A stretch of 64,000 bases of DNA from assembly GCA_010356995.1 (NCBI GenBank), contig ML996694.1, forward strand, positions 515,676 to 579,675, in the 5' to 3' direction. A program made the position numbers and the translations under genes. The notes under the pieces were generated by a model, which saw only the letters and a list, made by a program, of their open reading frames with translations, had not been told where the DNA came from and made no database searches. Of the stretch, positions 33,868 to 44,230 are shown one piece after another (the stretch's first letter is position 1; every line of letters begins with the position of its first letter). Origin of the DNA: Trichodelitschia bisporula (Eukaryota > Ascomycota > Dothideomycetes > Phaeotrichales > Phaeotrichaceae).

Positions 33868-33896
33868 GGTGGTGGTGGTGGTGGTGGTGGTGGTGG
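33868..33896. repeat. (GGT)n microsatellite
   Basis: Nine to ten GGT units in the WSC upstream region. Confidence 0.9.
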
Positions 33897-36237
33897 ATAG
33901 CGTTAACTGAGATGAATGGATATACGGCGTTCGACGATGCGGAAGAGCGAAAAAAAAAGGTCAAGTTAGAGTGCGCTGTTCCTGCGCGCAGCCCACCAAT
34001 TGCCAATAGTCGATAGCCACCGATCGATCAAAGAATGATGGTCTGGAGATGGTGGTTCAGATTTGCATACGCCGACCCTTTCCGTTCAACACGTCGCCGT
34101 CGTCGTCGTCAACAACATAAGCAAAGCGGTAAAGAACGAGAAGACATTGTTTGAGGTGTTTGCCGGTGGGGGAGAAACACCACGGGCTGCCGATGATGAT
34201 TGTAGATGGACGGGGTTTCCGGAGCGCGGAAGAGGGAAATGATGATGGGAGATGGTGGGAATTTGTAAGGCGGAGATGGGTCTTGCTGATCTTCATACTA
34301 CGTCTTTTCCCCTCTCTTTCTACTCTCCCCATCCATCCGGTCACCTTTCTACGTATATCTCCGTCTCGACGTGCAAGGGGATCTTCAGCACCAACAGTAT
34401 CCTGCAGCTCTTGTCTGCAAGCTGCCTGCAAGAAGCCTGCAACCTTTTACCAGGATGCCACTGTTGGAAAAAGGATTCACGATAAAAGTCAGTTTTTTTG
34501 CTGCCAGAGCTTATCCTATCAACCTGCCTTCCTCTACTGTAGTATTGCTTGGTACTTGCTGGCAGTACAGTAATGAGAGAGAGCGAGAGAGAAAGACAAT
34601 GTTATCTCGACTTCCGCCCCCCCACGGCAGGCCGAACAGCCTTGATCCTTCCTATCTCAACTTTAGCATTATTCTCTTCCTTAGCCAGGAACTGCCCGCA
34701 CTCCGAGAGGGATATCCCACACACTTTCTTATGTATCAACCTTGATCCTTAACAACGACCTAGCCCGTTCTCACCCTCCCTCCTCCCTCTCTGACTCTGC
34801 TTTGAATAGTTTAATTTACGATCCTACCACTGCTCCTACTCTACACCACTCCTCCCACTTTACGAGAAACGTCCCGATCCCTTCCGCCAGCTCGCCGTTC
34901 ATTATGGCCACAAAATGTTTCCACACGGGAATGTCTTCCCTTCAGTGCCTTCACTGTCCCCCTGACGTCCGAAGCCACATCTTGGATAATAAGCTTTGGG
35001 GTTGCCGGTATGCTAGAAAACCCACCGCACCGCATCCACCACACCCACCTACCAACCCCAGCCAGTGGTCAGCCTGTGGAGTCGTGGTTGCTGGGAACGA
35101 CCCCACCCTGGCCAGGCTGGCCTGCTGTACGCGGTTAAAACACTTCGCTGTGTCCTCCGCTGAGAGCTCGTCCAGTGGATCGTGCATGATATCGATGCCC
35201 GATTTGGTCTCTCACGCTCTTCCACTCGCCATTACCAACTGCAGTCTCGCCTTCTTACCTTACCCCGCACGTGGCTGGTCTGTGGTTCCGCGGTGAGACT
35301 TGCTGGGTGCTTCCCCACTCTGCACTTGGCGAGAAGCGATTGGAATCTCGGGACGGCAAAGGTTGCGTGTACACTTCGTGTTGCGTCGGCCTACTCTGCC
35401 CGTTTGTATCACGCCTCCCCCACGCATCTCCGGGAAGTCTGGTCAGTCCAACGCTGTCTGCATCACAATACGGGAGCTCTCGCGATAAGATGCTGGGGTT
35501 CGCTGCTGTCCAAGGCTGCAGTTCGCAGGCGAAACACCACCTTGGCGTGCTCACATCCACCCCATCCTCGCCACCTCTTACCCCGCTGTTCCGGCCATTT
35601 CAATATTGCACGCATATCGTAGTGCGTGTGGGGAAACGGCGCGGCTGCACTGCGCCTCACGCGCAGAATAATGGCGCATATAGTGAAGGTTGAATTGATG
35701 GATCGAGTAAGTGCATTCATCGGCCTACGGGTATGTGCAATCGATGTTTATCATTCGATTCACCAAACCCCGTGACGGTAGCTAGCACAAACTAGCAGGC
35801 CAGCACCCTCGAGATAGCAACCCGATAAGCGGGCTTATCGTTTTCTCAACCTTCACGATCGCCTTATGGTGGTGGGCAGCAATGTTCTCCGAGAGGTTGT
35901 AACGAATGTTCAGTCGCCAGTGAGGGGCCCCTTGGGCAATATTGCACAGTGCTAAGCCGCGGCTCTACTCCTTACATACAGCAACTGTTGATGGGACACT
36001 CTCCAGTTTGCGTGCATCCCTGAGGTCAGATCAATAATGACGGAAAGGGACAGTTCGCCACTCAATTGACAGCTGTGGGCGGGGCGGTGCACACGTCAAG
36101 GTCAGTGGCTATCACAGGTACCGGGCACCACCTTAGCCCGGGACCCTCTGTCCCTTGCAATTCAAAAGATAGTGAGGAACCGGCACGGAGTCGCTGAGCC
36201 GGCCCCCGGAAGATCGCGTTGCATTGGTGTGTCTTTA

Positions 36238-36598
36238 CTAAAGTACGATCCCTAGGACCGAAAGCGGGTAGGGTTGTACGTCATTGAGTAAGGCGGAAAG
36301 CTTGGCGCACCGCCAGAGCACGGCCACGACGGCGTCCAGCCACCCGTGAATTTCGTTTCGCCCGAACCACGAATGGAAGCGCGCGCTCCGGCAAGCCGCC
36401 GGCCGGGCGTCGGTCGGCCGCAATTACGCCCCAACGGTCGGCAAAGTGTCATGCCGAAACCACCTGATGGACTCGTCGAGCCGCCCCAATTTATCGATCG
36501 ACCTTCCGCGCGCTTGCTGCACAGCTCTCAGCCATTCGGCTTCCATTTCCATTCGGTGCTTCCCCATGCCGGCCTTGATCGGGCTGAACCGGCGGCAT
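36238..36598 (-). pseudogene. Possible relic of an unknown protein gene
   Basis: On the minus strand one frame reads about 118 codons with a single internal TAA near 36,427. The first half starts KAGMGKHRMEMEAEWLRAV and goes on through SIDKLGRLDESIRWFRHD. The second half includes FHSWFGRNEIHGWLDAVVA and LWRCAKLSALLNDVQ. The amphipathic helical character on both sides of the stop, in the same frame, is more protein-like than the neighbourhood. I do not recognise a family. It could be a decayed gene, a missed small spliced gene or chance in GC-rich DNA. Confidence 0.22.
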
Positions 36599-37797
36599 CA
36601 ACCACGTGGCCCTCGGGGCTGCCGCCCTGATACATACCGACGACTCATACTTCATCTCCCTTTTCGAGGGTCTTCTTGTTGGCCAAGTAAACGCATCTCT
36701 ACGTAGTATGTACCCATGCCCATTGTGCGCTACCATGGCACTCACATTTCAGCAGGACAACAACAAAGGGACGCAGGGCCACTCCGACCAGGAAACGTGG
36801 CCGAGCTGGGAAGTTGACGAGCGCACGAAGATCGTACGCAGGGAAGGCTGAAACGGAGGAATTTTCCGCTCAGCCCTTGGCCCCTTGTTTAACGGGGATG
36901 GGAAATTGGAAACAACGGCCTTGAAACTTTCCTTGCAAATCGTCATTCCCGGGGACAGGCTCCATGAGTTCATCACCTGAAGTTGCTGCTTTCGTGCACA
37001 GCGAAAGTGTCACGGAAGGTGGCGTTCTAGCGGCTCCACCGTTTCTGCCACAAGTGCATCAGTCCCCGGATGGCAATGTTTGAACCTGATCGACAACCTC
37101 ATTTTGACCTGGTTTGCCATTTCCACCAATGCTCTAATCTAGCATCTGCGCTGCCTCTAAAATGTGAGGCCCCGTGGATGAAATTCCCATAGTGACCACC
37201 TCGTCCCGGCCTTGTGATTGGTTTGTTCTCGCTGCCTAGACCTCGGCGCCTGGACTCTCAGAGTATTCTCACGGAAATACATCCGTAGTAAGAGATGGCA
37301 TCCGCTACCACAACTAACGTCTAGAACAAGGCATCCAAATTCTATGACGCAATGCCATCTCGCGGTGGTTTTTCCTAGTATTTCAGATGAGAGGCGGTGG
37401 AGCTAGATGAGCAGAGGTGATAAGGCAGGATGCAAGCAAAAGGGTCTTTGCAGATCATCGTTTTTAAAAAAAAGTGCCGAAAGACGAGTGATTGGTCCTC
37501 ACGCATGACAGTCTCCCATATCTTCTCTTTCATATGATTGAAGTTTAGTGCAGTGTTCTCTACGGTAGTTCATCGTTCGGCTGATCCCGATGTTTTACGC
37601 GGAGCATGTTGATGCCATGATGCCTTATGTGTTGGTGCCTGACCGCCAAGTCTCCCGATACCGTCATCGCCAATCATGTAGGTTGGATTGGCGCGGCAAT
37701 CTTGACGTCCTCGAGAAGCTGTCCAGCGCACTCTAAGCATCAACCTCCACTACCACAAACAGTGCGGGAACTTGACCGCCGCTTTCTGGCCGTCATA

Positions 37798-38465
37798 ATG
37801 AGGCTCCCTCTCATCTTCATCTCCAAGTTCGTTGGAACCGTCTCGCTCGGCCTGCTCACGGTATATCACCCCGCAATCTCCTTACCCCCCTGACTCTTAC
37901 CAAACAGTCCCACTACATCCTACCCCGCTGTGCATCGCAAGACTGACATCCCCAGGGCGTGTCCTACACTCTTTCTACCATCGCCCTTCCCTCTCTCCTG
38001 CACCTGTCCACCGCTCCTACCGCCGCTCAGACTCATGCCTTCCTCGCCGCCCACTCCCGTGGCGCGCAAAAGCTCCTGTCGGGAATCTCTGTGGGAGCTT
38101 TGACCTTTGCCTTCCTCTTCTCACCCCGTCGTGCTCGCCATCCGTACCTCATCTGGACTGCTCTTGTTGCGGGCGCTGCTTGGGCACCCGGCCTGGAGCG
38201 GCTTACAGCACACTACTTCATTGGACCCGAAGTTCAGGGTCCAGGCCCTGTTAAGCTGGCCCCTGGGATCGAGGAGAGCGGGGTGTTCGTTGGCTCTGGT
38301 AGCAGGAGTGCTAGCGAGGCAGAGATTGATGTTGATGCGGGTGTGAATGGAGAGGTTGTCAGGCGGGGAGTGGAGCAGGATCGCGCTGTTGAAGGAGTCC
38401 GTGCGGGGATCTGGGGGCTAGCATTTGCAATGGGGCTGATCGGCATCTGGGGAGACGGCGCGTAG
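37798..38465 (+). CDS. atg33: Small mitochondrial membrane protein, Atg33-like
   Basis: Exons 37798-37860 and 37956-38465 give 190 residues. Yeast Atg33 is a mitochondrial outer-membrane protein needed for mitophagy. Shared features by eye: a hydrophobic N-terminal segment (FISKFVGTVSLGLLTGVSY), a second one (LLSGISVGALTFAFLFSPRR) running into the RHPYL motif (ARHPYLIWTALVAGAAW), a polar middle, and a last TM helix that ends IGIWGDGA, as yeast Atg33 ends in a similar G-Y/W-G-E/D-G pattern. Overall length and layout agree. The intron is 95 bp with a CTGAC branch site. The likeness is from memory and sequence identity is low, so another DUF1772-like membrane protein is not excluded. Confidence 0.62.
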
Positions 38466-39272
38466 AAAAGACGTGCATATGGGGGGGATGGGGGCGTCAA
38501 ATGTGGGTTCATGAGGCGGCTAGACTTCACGATGGTTCGGTGGCGATGAGGTGTTGGGACGTCCTTCGGTGATTACAGATTGTATGAATCCACTCCTGTC
38601 CTTTGGAATACGGCTAAATCTCCCTTCATGGCCGTGAGGCTGGCATGCACTATTCTCATAAGACTTTGCTGTCTCTGGATTAAGTATAAATGGCCCCCGT
38701 CCCTTGAGCGATGACACGTGCTCCTGATTTTCAATATGCCCTTTATCGTCGTTTCCTTGCTGCTCCACCAGATGGACGAGCTTGAATTTGGTCACATAAC
38801 TGAGCAAGCAGGCGCTAAATATTCAGGTCAAGAAGGAATCGTTCCGCTTCGACATCGTACCCCCTGGTCATGGCCTCTTTCGATGCACAGCTTCCCGTTA
38901 TTTGTAGTCCTGGCCAGCAGCCAAGTGGTCTTGCGTTGGGACTTTCCACTACTGAAGGGGGCAAGTTCCATTCTAGTTCTGCTCACGACGTGGATCGTCT
39001 CTGACCCTGCCACAATATTTGTGCTTAGTCCCTCCGTTACGGAAGTGAGGAGGAGTAGCTGCTGCTTCTCATCCGGTAACGAGCCCTCGTGTTTACACTC
39101 CGGAGTGGCTTCCCTCAGGGTGTGGAATTGACTGGGAACTGAGTATTTAACGCCGCGAATCCTCCATCCCGTCATCTCCTCAGCTGCAGTCTTACTCCCA
39201 CTATATCATATCTCCCCTTTCGACTTGGTTGTCGAGGATATCTCGACAGCCTTCTTGGACCTTTTCGCCGGC
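38466..39272. other. Intergenic: Atg33-like gene to secreted-protein gene
   Basis: Probable 3' UTR on the left and promoter on the right. No gene or repeat seen. Confidence 0.5.
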
Positions 39273-41308
39273 ATGGTCCCCAATGTGGTGGTGAGTTTTC
39301 CGTTTCTGTCCATTGGATTGTTGCCTCTCCGTGGTTGGGCCTTGGTTCTTTATGGTTTCCGCATGTTCTTCCTCTGTATCAGCAGCAGATGCTCAATTCG
39401 TGGCCTCATCGCCTTCCCATTTGTGCCGTTTCCTTGCCATCCGCTAATCAGGTATCTTAGGTTCCAGGCCTCCTGGCACTGGCGGCACTCTTTCCTCTGG
39501 CAAGCGCCCGCCATGCTGAAGGCACTGTCACCTGGTATGATCACGACAACTGCCGCGGGCAAGGCGTCCACCCCTCGGTCAAAGTCCACGAAAACGAGTG
39601 CCACACCATCCCCCACGAAGCCTCCCCCATGTCCTTCCGATTATATAAGATGAAGCACTGGCCCAGCCCGAAGGAGAATGCAGAATGCTATCTACACGTA
39701 TTCCCCGACGCTCCGTGTGCGGACACTGAGCACTCCTATATCGGGAGGGTCGGCGATATCAAGTTCAACTGCATCAACCCCTGGGTGAACATTTCGACGG
39801 GCTATAAAGGCTTCCGCTCCGTGAAGCTTCTCTGCGATCGACCAGGCGGTAAGAAGCGTCCTTCGGGGGGGAGGCCGCGCTTAGGGCCGGTTGGTGACGA
39901 TGAGGTCGTCAAGAACCCGTCCGATTACCATCATCCTAAACCGGTTGCTCATGATCCGAACCTCAATGATACTGATGGGCATGGTACAGATGGCCACGAC
40001 ACAGATCACGGCAAGAAGACGGACTCGGACTCGGATTCAGACTCGGATGGTGACAGTCACAAGCCAAAGACTGAGCCCACAAAAGGCGTGGCTGGCGGCA
40101 ACGCGGACCCCCATGACACGGATCACCACGATACGGACACAGATGACGACAAGCCCAAGGCCAAGGACACGAAGGGTGCATCCACCGTAACCTCAGTCAT
40201 CGTCACCTCAGAGACCGTCCTCGCACCCGCCGTCACCTCAGTCATCGTCACCTCAGAGACCATCCTCGCACCCGCCGTCACCTCAGTCATCGTCACACCA
40301 GTTGTAGTCGTCCCAACTACCATCATCGAACCCTCCGTCACCTCAACCACTGTTACCTCAGTAACCTCAACTACCGTCACCTCAGCCGTCCCTACCTCAG
40401 TCACCGTCACCTCTGTCACCGTCAGCACCGTGATCCGCGCCCCACCGACTTCACGCAGCACACGTACCCGCACAACTAGCATCTGGTACACGTGGACCGA
40501 GACACATCTCAGCGAGCAAAGCGGTGTCACGACGGCCCGAGTCGTCGAGACCCTGACGGTCACTCCCAAGACCAAGCATAACCGCGCCCCGATGGCAACG
40601 TCTGGGCCCGTGGCTCTGCTTCCTCGCGCTGCGAACGTTGCTTTTGCGGTCCCCACCTCGGCATCGCTGGTGCGCTTTGACGGCGGCAAGGACGGCGGCG
40701 TGCTGACCTTCGACGGGCCGGCACCGGTCGCCTACCCGCTCTCCCGTGACGATGACACGGAATACTCGGGGTCGTTTCTGGGGTCGTTGGATGCGGAGAC
40801 GCTGGGTCGGGTGAAGGATATGACACTTGTGGGGACGCTGCGCGTGACGGACGTGTCGTATGACTTTGTGGCTTTCCTCGTGCCGATGGCGAATAACCAG
40901 ACAGCCATTGTGTACTTGTTCGAAGAGTGGAAGCCTATGGATTCGGATTCTGGGTCGGATGATGAAGTGGATGTGGGCCACGGGAACTGGACGACGACTG
41001 CGGCTACGACCTCGATTGTCAAAGTTACGGGATCTTCCACTTCCACATCGACGAACACTACGGTGCTGCTGCCTACTTCTCTGAAGTTGCCTCGCGATGT
41101 CCATGCGTCGGCTGCGCCTATGGGCGTCGGCATCGCTGTGGATGTCCGTCCGGGTTTCAATGCTGTGCAGAAGGCATCTGTACTCCGGGATCTGGACGAG
41201 GCGCTGCAGTTCAAGAAGAAGCAGGTTCAGACGGGACGGGTCAATGGTGGGAAGGCCCGGTCGGCGTGGAACTTAGGGCCGTCTTCCTTCCGCACGGTGA
41301 TCCAGTAG
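39273..41308 (+). CDS. Large secreted Ser/Thr-rich protein with tandem repeats
   Basis: Not a family I recognise. Exons 39273-39290 and 39461-41308 give 621 residues. The six-codon first exon joins to VPGLLALAALFPLASA to make a signal peptide; without it no start or signal exists, which is why I chose it. Residues about 25-125 form a Cys-containing domain (TWYDHDNCRGQGVH, HENECHTIPH, AECYLHVFPDAPCADTE, KFNCINPW, SVKLLCDRPG). Then comes an Asp/His-rich low-complexity part (DTDGHGTDGHDTDHG; DSDSDSDSDGD; DPHDTDHHDTDTDDD). A Thr/Ser/Val-rich stalk with 15-residue tandem repeats (TSVIVTSETVLAPAV) follows. The last 200 residues look folded (SASLVRFDGGKDGGVLTFDG, YDFVAFLVPMANNQTAIVYLF) and end in a basic stretch without a GPI signal. 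It is probably a cell-wall or extracellular protein. Confidence 0.78.
40186..40330 (+). repeat. 45-bp tandem repeats coding TSVIVTSETVLAPAV units
   Basis: Two nearly identical 45-bp units (one base differs, Val/Ile) and a third diverged one lie in the stalk of the secreted protein. They are followed by shorter TSVTVTS-like units to about 40,430. Confidence 0.85.
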
Positions 41309-41738
41309 AGTGCCATGCAGGGCAGAGAAAGGTCCATCGAAAGGGTTATTCTTTGCGTTTTGGTGTTTGAGGCGCTTGAGCAATGGTGTTAAGGTGGTAT
41401 TTGCAGCGCTGGAGTCGGCTGTTTTCTGTTTTGGGGTTGAGGTGCTTTTTGGTGCAGCTTTTTCCTTTGCTCTTGTGCGTTTCTTTAGTCCGTTTTTGGA
41501 AGCATCCCTGAATCATTCTTCTTAAATTTGTGCAAATTCTGTGACCGTGAAGGATCAAAATTTTGACGCATCTGCAACTGGGTAAAGAGGCTCTAGGGTC
41601 ACTTCATCGGGACCGGTTCTCGAGACGTTTATCATATGGCTAACCCAAATTGATACTACGGTACATGAGGCAGGCTAGCTAACCTTCGAACCAAAGAAAG
41701 TGGATATCATATGTACATCACGCCACTGTCACATTCAC
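41309..41738. other. Convergent 3' intergenic region
   Basis: Between the secreted-protein gene and the cyclase gene. T/G-rich on the left; no gene seen. Confidence 0.5.
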
Positions 41739-42943
41739 CTAGAAGATGGCAAGAGCATTAGGCGGCGATCCAACAGCGCCAGGAACGTTCAACGGTACAG
41801 ACGTTAGCAGGAAAGTGTACCGCTTGACCTTGTTAGCGTATTCCGAGAGCGCCTTCAAGTCCCACAGCTCGCCGATAGGTAAGCCGAACAAGCTCAAGAA
41901 GTACTGGTGGAGCACTGATCTTGTTAGCAAAGCCACCATCCTCACACCGACCCACCTACCTAGCGAAGCGATTCCCTTCTCCTCGCCATTCACAACCGGT
42001 GGCAGCGCCTCAAACGCAATCGCATCGCCTGCGACAGCCGCGAAGTGCTTATTCCAAAACCAGCGCGCCGACTCCTCCGTACCATCCACGCCGACCGTGC
42101 GGTGCGTGCCCAGCGCCTTCTCCTGCTCTTCCGCGTTCATGGCGCCCAGTGCTTCGGTGAAGCCCGTCCGGATGATAATGATGTCGCCAGTCTTGAACGC
42201 GGTGCCCTGTGCTGCAGCCACGGCCTCGAGTTCCTTGACGGTGACCCGGTGCGACTCGAACGGCGAGTACTTGATCCCCTGCGCATCGGCCCAGGCCTTG
42301 TAGTCGATGAAGACGCCACGGCCGACGAGCCCACCACGGGCGTGCCAGTCTGGGGAGTGGTTAGAAGGGGAAATGCAGAAAGTGAAAAGGGATGGTACGG
42401 TTCAGAGTAGGTATCAGCTGATCCCGATCGGTTTCGCCGAAGTTTTGCACCAGCGCGCTGACGTCTGTCTCCACGCCGTTGTAGGCTTTACCCGTGGGCT
42501 GGTGGTGAAAGTGAACTAAGGGGTAAGCAGCTACCATGGATGCTTTGCGAGCGTCGTACCGAGACTGTCCCACTGGCTGCTGCACTGCGTGTTGAACGAC
42601 ACCTCATCGTCAAAGCCATGAATGGGCAGCGGTGTGTCCATAAAGTTTATGACCTTGTGGTCGAGGCCCTTGCGTAGGAAACCCGGCTTCTCGATTGCGC
42701 CGATCGGCCAGCTGGGACGTGGTTAGGAGCGCAGTGTCCGCGCGGGGCCGAGGGTACGCACTTCAAGGACACGGAAACACCGTCCTTGACCTCCTTGACG
42801 GCTTCCTTAACCACATCCGTGGTCAGCAGGTTGACCGTCCCAAACACGTCCTTCTTGCCATCCTTGTCAAAGAGGCCCCAGGCGCAGCCCTGCGGCATGC
42901 CCTCCACCTTGGGCAGGCTATCGAAGTCGGGGAGTCCAGCCAT
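41739..42943 (-). CDS. Cyclase-family (kynurenine formamidase-like) protein
   Basis: A 338-residue member of the cyclase superfamily (PF04199), metal-dependent hydrolases that include kynurenine formamidase. Minus-strand exons are 42943-42762, 42711-42560, 42515-42399, 42349-41960 and 41914-41739. Fungal family landmarks are present: WGLFDKDGKKDVFGTVNLLT, FNTQCSSQWDSLVHFHHQ (the metal-site W-D-x-x-x-H-F), KAYNGV, HWHARGGLVGRGVFIDY, KTGDIIIIRTGF, the W-x-x-x-H region ARWFWNKHFAAVAGDAIAFE and LHQYFLSLFGLPIGELWDL. The 45-bp intron 41915-41959 is a stop-free multiple of three and could be retained. The substrate is unknown; fungal members of this type are mostly uncharacterised. Confidence 0.88.
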
Positions 42944-43267
42944 AGTTAAAGCGCAAAGCGGAGAGTGATATTCAGATAGACTATATAGACAGAGAAAACA
43001 GCAGAAAGCACACAGGAACAGGACGAAATTGTACGGGGAGGGGAAACTTCAGTTATATCATAGCCTCGTCCCCACACCTACTCCTCCCGCCCGAAGTTAT
43101 GACGGTGAGTAGCGCGACCCCACTTGGTGAGCATCGTGGCGTAGCCCCGGAATTAGTTGTCCTGGAGTGGAGCTCGATGAGTGTACGGCAATGTGATATC
43201 GACCCCCGCAGCGGGCCTTACCCCGCGCAAGGCGGAGGTGCTAAACATTTTCCAGAAGCACACGCTC

Positions 43268-43624
43268 ATGTGCCGATTATCGTTGCTCTTCTCTTGCTTG
43301 CTTCTCACCACGGTGAATTGTAAGTACTTACTGCAAAGCTTTGCGAATTCGTCCGTGTATGACGTCCTGCGGGATTCATCGCTTGATGACTTCATCCCAC
43401 AGTATGTTCTACTAACCTTAGCCCTACCCCGCATTCTCGCGATCTTGACGCAACCTTCGCTTGGCACGGGATCCAGCGATCCCGCGCATGATAAACGCGC
43501 TGTGCCCAACCACTTGAGCGTCTGCCGTATCACTATCACATACACCCGTCATGCTTGTTCTATTCTTCCATTCTTCCATGAGAACGCTTCTGGCTTGGGA
43601 GCGTGGACCAACGCTTCACGCTGA
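43268..43624 (+). CDS. Candidate small secreted protein, doubtful
   Basis: A 118-codon frame opens with a good signal-peptide-like stretch (MCRLSLLFSCLLLTTVNC). The middle is hydrophobic (IPQYVLLTLALPRILAILT) and the end polar. A GTAAGT donor follows codon 18, so the frame as read may not be the product. No family is recognised and there is no second line of evidence. Confidence 0.22.
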   Translation: MCRLSLLFSCLLLTTVNCKYLLQSFANSSVYDVLRDSSLDDFIPQYVLLTLALPRILAILTQPSLGTGSSDPAHDKRAVPNHLSVCRITITYTRHACSILPFFHENASGLGAWTNASR

Positions 43625-43859
43625 GGCTTCGTCTCTGACTGGTCGTTTGACAGGTACCGTACATACACTTGAGGCGAAATGGGATGATCTGATGGATCGG
43701 TAAGGCTACAAGTAAGTTCCATGTTTTAGTAAATGCAGCCGTAACCGTTCGTAGTGCAGTAATGGAAGCTGACCATAGATGCTACAGTGCATCGGTATCA
43801 ATCATATAGACCGCTACGGATGTAGGCAGGGCTCTGTGCATTGATTGGTTATCCGTAAC

Positions 43860-44230
43860 TGAGCCGTGGTGAACCGGGCCGAGTTGGAGCTTCCGAAACA
43901 AGCTCCGATGCCCGGCATCGCTTCTAGGCTTCAATGGAGCCATTTCCCGACAACGACACCATTTACCATATGATACACCTGAAGGCCGAGTAGGTGCTAA
44001 CCAATGGCACCCGTTACAACTGTAGCCAGGTAGCCGCTGAAGCCAAAGATCACCCCCCAAGTGGATTCCTGTAACATCCACGGCACAGCTTACTCGGCAA
44101 GACTTGTATCCAAAACAGACGCCTACAGTACGGCATACTCGGTACCACGAACGCAAGATCCACGGTAGAAGCCTACCATCCGATGCGGTCCGAAGTTCCC
44201 GGCCAAAATAGTTGAATCTCGAGCAGACAT
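43860..44230 (-). pseudogene. Possible relic of a membrane-protein gene
   Basis: One minus-strand frame reads MSARDSTILAGNFGPHRMVG, and further on TWGVIFGFSGYLATVVTGA, HLLGLQVYHMVNGVVVGKWL and MPGIGACFGSSNSAR. It is interrupted by several stops (TAG/TGA) that could come from TGG codons by C-to-T change on the other strand. That pattern recalls repeat-induced point mutation or plain decay. No family is recognised. Confidence is low because only one part is convincingly hydrophobic. Confidence 0.25.

Larger units (their letters stand above)
33238..37797. other. 4.6-kb gene-poor stretch
   Basis: No confident gene. The left end (to about 34,000) is the WSC gene leader/promoter, with GA and GGT microsatellites. 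From 34,500 to 36,200 I see only short open frames without recognisable features. At 36,238-36,600 (minus) there is a possible gene relic, listed separately. The right end is the upstream region of the Atg33-like gene. Confidence 0.5.

Noticed and set aside
33253-34006. Long minus-strand frames rich in Ser/Leu/His upstream of the WSC gene
   Set aside because: They come from GA and GGT microsatellites read on the other strand; this is leader or promoter DNA.
40123-40689. 188-codon frame with VTEVTVVEV repeats antisense to the secreted protein
   Set aside because: It is the reverse reading of the Thr/Val repeat stalk.
41680-41705. GGTTCGAA-like T-arm motif on the minus strand
   Set aside because: No matching acceptor stem, anticodon arm or A/B box spacing; not a tRNA. 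No other tRNA or 5S rRNA signal was found in the window.
43153-43545. 130-codon minus-strand frame
   Set aside because: No recognisable features and overlaps another equally weak frame on the plus strand.
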